From Bifidobacterium asteroides (GTDB lineage: Bacteria; Actinomycetota; Actinomycetes; Actinomycetales; Bifidobacteriaceae): a stretch of 64,000 bases of DNA. Below the pieces are notes generated by a model that was not told the DNA's origin, made no database searches, and worked only from the letters and a program-made list of their open reading frames with translations. Position numbers and translations under genes: made by a program. Positions 60,256-64,000 of this stretch are shown one piece after another (within the stretch, counting starts at the first letter, position 1; every line of letters starts with the position of its first letter). Location of the stretch: contig NZ_QGLL01000008.1 in NCBI RefSeq assembly GCF_003202695.1, positions 186,001-250,000 on the forward strand, given 5' to 3'.

Positions 60256-60333
60256 GGCCTTAAGTCTATCCCATCACTATCCCGCTCCTGGCCGCCTCCA
60301 TAATCTAGTTCGCATGTCGGCGGATGCCCGGTC

Positions 60334-61560
60334 TCAGTGCCCGGAGTGCTCGATGGGCTTCCATCCAGGATTGGCGAAAATAGCCTGGAAGGAGATGGGC
60401 AGGTAACTCAGCATGAAGATGGGGAAGCTCAGACAGTACGCGAAAAGCTCCTTGTTGGATGCGCCGATCTTGTCCCGCTCGGCCAGCACAGTCAAAGCAG
60501 CCAGGCCCATCAGGGCCAGGACACCAAGAACTCCAGCGGCGATGCCATCTACCAGTGCGGTTACCTGGCTGGTCCAGGTCACGAAACCCAGAGCAGGGAA
60601 GAGCAGGCCGAAGAAGCAACGGACCAGGCCTAGGACGGTCAGCGGACAGATGAGAATGGTCAGGTCCACGGCCGAGAAGTCGCGTTCGCGGAAGGCCCGA
60701 GAGATCAGAGCAGGCCCGTAGTAGCGAAAGACCTGAAGAAAGCCCTTGCTCCAACGCAACCGTTGCCGCCAGCTCTGTTTGAAGGTGACGGGCTGCTCGT
60801 CATAAAGGATTGCCGTGCCGCAATAGCCGATGCGTTCGCCATGCAGGACGGAATCCATAGTGAACTCCAGGTCTTCGGTCAGCAGATGGAACTTCCAGCC
60901 GTTGTTGCGCTCCATGACTTCCCTGGAGAACATGAACCCGGTTCCTCCCACATGGCAGCTGGACCCGATGACCATCCTCGAGGTGTTGAGGAACCGGGAT
61001 TCCCGGATGAACCATAGCGCCGAGCCGGAGGAAACCCAGTTGTCAGAGAAGTTGACTGAGTTGCGGTAGCTGGTCAGTATGCGGAAGCCGGACTGGAAGG
61101 CCTTGTTCATCTCTTCGATGTAATGGCGGTCCAGGAGATTGTCCGCATCGAAGACGAAGTAGGCATCGTAGCGGGAGGCAAGGCCCCGCTCAAGAATCCG
61201 GTCCAGCAGAAAGGTCAGAGCGTAGCCCTTGCCCACCTGGTTCGGGTCCTGCCGTTCGACCACATGACAGCCCAGGGATCTGGCTAGTCCGGCAGTGTCA
61301 TCGGTGCAGTTGTCGGCCACCAGCCATATATCGATCATGGAGGATGGATAGGTCTGTTCCTTGATGGAGTTAATCAGATGACCGACCACCTGCTCCTCGT
61401 TGCGGGCGGAAATAAGGACGGCGAACCGCTTGTCGAAGGGAGCCTCAGGAAAGACCACCGGCTTGGAGACGAAGGAAATGACGATGCAGATGGCCTGGTA
61501 GACGATGCCCACCCCGCCCAGCAGCAGCATCAGGACGTCCAGCACTTTGAGCAGGGCCAT
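60334..61560 (-). CDS. Membrane glycosyltransferase family 2
   Basis: 408 aa. An N-terminal helix (VLDVLMLLLGGVGIVYQAI) precedes the GT2 domain: ISARNEEQVVGHLINSI, LVADNCTDDTA, DADNLLD (DxD-type metal site), then LTEDLEF and QRLRWSKGF (the QxxRW product motif of processive enzymes). Four more helices follow. This resembles IcaA or cellulose-synthase-like enzymes that build and export a polysaccharide. Its ATG shares a base with the stop of the AI-2E gene upstream. Confidence 0.88.
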   Translation of the reverse strand: MALLKVLDVLMLLLGGVGIVYQAICIVISFVSKPVVFPEAPFDKRFAVLISARNEEQVVGHLINSIKEQTYPSSMIDIWLVADNCTDDTAGLARSLGCHVVERQDPNQVGKGYALTFLLDRILERGLASRYDAYFVFDADNLLDRHYIEEMNKAFQSGFRILTSYRNSVNFSDNWVSSGSALWFIRESRFLNTSRMVIGSSCHVGGTGFMFSREVMERNNGWKFHLLTEDLEFTMDSVLHGERIGYCGTAILYDEQPVTFKQSWRQRLRWSKGFLQVFRYYGPALISRAFRERDFSAVDLTILICPLTVLGLVRCFFGLLFPALGFVTWTSQVTALVDGIAAGVLGVLALMGLAALTVLAERDKIGASNKELFAYCLSFPIFMLSYLPISFQAIFANPGWKPIEHSGH

Positions 61561-62999
61561 CAGCGCCACTCCTTGCGAGGGTTGTCCTCCCCTTCTGAGG
61601 CCTCGTCGGATGTCTCGGCGCCTTTGAGCGGCCTGTGCCTTACGGGGGCCGAGGCGGACTTGGGTATGGGCACCGTGGCCGACTCGTCCAGATCCTTGGC
61701 CGTCGGCGAGGATGTCGGGTAGAGCTGGCTGGCAATGGTCATGACAGGATCGTCCATCCGGACCCTGGCACTGGTCCCCTTGGCGGACCGGCTGCCAACA
61801 TGGCTGGCCATCGGCTGGACCACGTGCTCGTTGAAGGCCTCGACGCCCTCGACAACCTTGGACTTGCCGACCGGCTTGGGATCCTGCATGAGCGGGGAGT
61901 CGATCAGCTCGTAATGCTTGACCGAGGCCGAGAAGATGGCCTGGAAGCTGGCCGCCAGAGGCAGGGCCAGGAAGGCGCCCAGAGCTCCGAAGACTGCACC
62001 CAGTGCCAGTACGGAGAGGAAGGCGATGGCCGGGTTGAGGTCCATGGTCCGTTGGGAGATCTTGGGAGCCAGAATCATGTTTTCGATCTGCTGGTAGATG
62101 ATGATGTAGACCAGCACGATCACAGCCATCAGCAGTCCGCGGCTCCCCCAGGCCACCACTATGGGAACGGCCCCGCCTATGTAGGTGCCGATCGTAGGCA
62201 CGAACTGGGATACCAGCCCGCAGAAGAGGGCCAGCGGCAGCCAGTAGGGCACCTTGAGGATGACCAGGAAGACCGACATGCAGGCTGCGGAAATGAGCGC
62301 CAGAATGGTCCTGCTGAACAGGAAGCTGGAGATCTGGTCCTGGGCGATGGTCCAGACGAAGAGGAATCGGCGCTGGCTCCTGGGGGCCAGCCACTGGCAG
62401 AGGCTGCGGCGCAGCTTGGGGCCTGCCGCGGAGATGTAGTAGATGACCAGCAGGACAGTCATGATATTGATGAAGGACCCTGCCAGCCCCACGGTGGTGG
62501 TCAAGGCCTGCCCGGCGAAGTCCGTCACCCAGGAGGTCTGGATGTTCTTGACGATCTCCCCGCCCAGATCCTGCATGGCCGGCAGGTGCCAGGGGGTGCG
62601 ACTGGCGATGAATTCGGCCAACTGCTCATAGAAGGCCGGCAACCCGTTGGCCATGCCGATGACCTGCTGGACCAGCAGATTGCCGAACAAGCCCATAAGG
62701 ACGATCACAATGATGATCAGGCCTATCAGGGTGACCACCGATGCTGCGCCCCGCCGCCAACCATGCCTGACCAGCCTGAGCACCAGAGGCTCCATGGCCA
62801 GGGAGACGAAGATGGCGATCACCACGTCCAGCACCAGGAATTCGATCTTCCACCAGGAGGAGTAGGCGAACCAAGCCAGAAAGACGGCTATCACCACATA
62901 GAGAAGGGCGCGTCCGAACCACTCAGGAGGTCGGCGCGGATCCCCCTTGGGCGGGAAGACCGTCGCGAAATCGAAGCGCTGCTTTTGCTCGTTGGCCAT
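61560..62999 (-). CDS. AI-2E family transporter (PerM/DUF20)
   Basis: 479 aa with eight or so helices. Typical segments: SLAMEPLVLRLVRHGWRRG, VALFCGLVSQFVPTIGTYIGG-like (seen as GLVSQFVPTIGTYIGG), and IIIYQQIENMILAPKISQ. A hydrophilic C-terminal tail of about 90 residues is unusual for the family. Some members export AI-2, others are Na+/H+ antiporters; the role here is unknown. Start ATG 62999 or 63008. It is divergent from the second glycosyltransferase. Confidence 0.9.
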   Translation of the reverse strand: MANEQKQRFDFATVFPPKGDPRRPPEWFGRALLYVVIAVFLAWFAYSSWWKIEFLVLDVVIAIFVSLAMEPLVLRLVRHGWRRGAASVVTLIGLIIIVIVLMGLFGNLLVQQVIGMANGLPAFYEQLAEFIASRTPWHLPAMQDLGGEIVKNIQTSWVTDFAGQALTTTVGLAGSFINIMTVLLVIYYISAAGPKLRRSLCQWLAPRSQRRFLFVWTIAQDQISSFLFSRTILALISAACMSVFLVILKVPYWLPLALFCGLVSQFVPTIGTYIGGAVPIVVAWGSRGLLMAVIVLVYIIIYQQIENMILAPKISQRTMDLNPAIAFLSVLALGAVFGALGAFLALPLAASFQAIFSASVKHYELIDSPLMQDPKPVGKSKVVEGVEAFNEHVVQPMASHVGSRSAKGTSARVRMDDPVMTIASQLYPTSSPTAKDLDESATVPIPKSASAPVRHRPLKGAETSDEASEGEDNPRKEWR

Positions 63000-63083
63000 A
63001 TGTTCCATTATCGCAGGATGGCTGACATGGCGGGCTATGGAGCGCAGGTTGAGCCGACGGTGTATCCGGGCACACGTATCCTG

Positions 63084-63983
63084 ATGGGTATGTTGACCGT
63101 TTCCATAGTCATACCCGCCTGGAATGAGGAAGAACGCATTGAGGACTGCCTCCTGAATGCCACTAGGCAGAGTCAGGCCCCCAAGGAGGTGCTGGTAGTC
63201 GACAACCACTCCACGGACGCGACGGCCTCCATCGTCCAGCACTTCATCGACGAGAATCCTGACCAGCATGTCAGACTCCTGCATCAGGACAGCGAACAGG
63301 GATTGATCCCCACCAGAAATTACGGACTTGACCGGGCAACTGGCGACGTGCTGGGCCGAATCGACGCCGACTGCATGCTCCGGCCCAACTGGGTCGAGGT
63401 GGTCTCCGGTATCTTCACCCGGGACCCGGAGGCCATGGGCGCCACTGGTCCCGTGGCATACTACGACATGCCGGGCAAGAGGATCGGACTCAAGGGGGAC
63501 AACACCATCCGCCGGGCCATCTATCGGGCCGACGATGGGCAATACCTGCTCTATGGCTCGAACATGGCCCTGCGCGCCACAGCCTGGCAGGCCATACGCA
63601 ACCAGGTCTGCAGGGATAAGGAAGACATCATGCACGAGGATGTCGATATCTCTCTGCATCTGATTGATCAAGGGTTCAAGACGGTCTACTGCAAGGACAT
63701 GAACGCGGGCATCAGCGCCCGCCGGATGGACACCTCCTTCACATCCTTCCGCCATTACATGCAGCGCTTCAAGAACACCTTCGACGCTCACCCGCAGCAC
63801 ACCAGGGAGCAGAAGCCCGAGCACACCCTATACGCCATCTACCCCATACTCAGAGCCTTCTATCCTGTCTATCAGAAATACCTGGAATCCGCCGACATCA
63901 ACCCCGCGGAACGCGTCTGGATCCAGGAGCAGATGGAGCTCTTCCACCGACGCGACCAGGAGCTGGACCAGGAGGTTCACTGA
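63084..63983 (+). CDS. Soluble glycosyltransferase family 2
   Basis: 299 aa without membrane segments. VSIVIPAWNEEERIEDCLL, VVDNHSTDATAS and RIDADCMLRPNW (DxD metal site) are the GT2 motifs. EDIMHEDVDISLHL is the acceptor-side acid motif. Start is ATG 63084 or 63090. It is transcribed away from the AI-2E gene over a 75-base divergent gap. The sugar and acceptor are unknown. Confidence 0.87.
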   Translation: MGMLTVSIVIPAWNEEERIEDCLLNATRQSQAPKEVLVVDNHSTDATASIVQHFIDENPDQHVRLLHQDSEQGLIPTRNYGLDRATGDVLGRIDADCMLRPNWVEVVSGIFTRDPEAMGATGPVAYYDMPGKRIGLKGDNTIRRAIYRADDGQYLLYGSNMALRATAWQAIRNQVCRDKEDIMHEDVDISLHLIDQGFKTVYCKDMNAGISARRMDTSFTSFRHYMQRFKNTFDAHPQHTREQKPEHTLYAIYPILRAFYPVYQKYLESADINPAERVWIQEQMELFHRRDQELDQEVH

Positions 63984-64000
63984 GGAGCAGACGGCACACC

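Noticed and set aside
61635-63083. Very long plus-strand frame before the second glycosyltransferase
   Set aside because: The upstream part is opposite the AI-2E gene and is in frame with the real GT2 by chance. The protein starts at 63084/63090 where the GT2 motif begins.

Overview
The window looks like part of a Bifidobacterium chromosome. It is GC-rich, uses many GTG starts with strong AGGAGG-type ribosome binding sites, and carries gene orders typical of high-GC Gram-positives: prfB-ftsE-ftsX-CHAP hydrolase-smpB, rpmE-prfA-prmC-tsaC-wecA, and tilS-hpt-ftsH-fol. A family 42 beta-galactosidase and many peptide and amino-acid ABC transporters fit that genus. I could not run a search. The genus call is fairly safe; an insect-gut species is only a guess.

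Layout. Positions 1-2513 hold the start of a peptide ABC transporter (binding protein, then permease, which runs off the left edge). Positions 2660-8307 hold coaX (plus strand), then bgaL, a pseudouridine synthase and glmS (minus strand). Positions 8395-11247 hold a three-gene polar amino-acid ABC transporter. Positions 11548-17796 hold the cell-division and translation block, where FtsE carries an unusual tail of about 370 residues. Positions 17923-24400 hold dapD, gltA, map, an HdeD-like membrane protein and pepO. Positions 24526-26495 hold a second SSB and then an AT-rich islet with a decayed secreted-peptide gene and a small membrane peptide. Positions 26496-40587 are housekeeping: xth, proS, a GNAT acetyltransferase, a Pif1-like helicase, orn, guaB, wecA, tsaC, prmC, prfA, rpmE, an acetoin-reductase-like SDR and patB.

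Positions 40730-45225 are the most unusual part. They contain a decayed YheO/DauR-type regulator, a strong promoter with a palindrome between its -35 and -10 boxes, a possible three-way-junction RNA, and a partial copy of a tRNA 3' half. Next come an LPXTG-anchored surface protein with a glucanase-like domain and finally the intact tRNA-Met(CAU). The partial tRNA copy has the orientation and position expected if an element once integrated into that tRNA gene.

Positions 45296-63983 hold a lone peptide-binding lipoprotein, an ECF transporter S component, ettA, tesB and a DUF3180 protein. After these come folBK, ftsH, hpt, tilS, dacB, a two-gene ABC exporter, a glycosyltransferase, an AI-2E family transporter and a divergent second glycosyltransferase. 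The folE and folP genes that usually sit between ftsH and folB in actinobacteria are absent here.

No CRISPR array, rRNA, complete insertion sequence or phage module was seen. I did not find one clear new system. The best leads are the tRNA-bounded islet with its structured RNA, the AT-rich peptide locus at 25.4-26.0 kb, and the FtsE tail next to a PcsB-like hydrolase.
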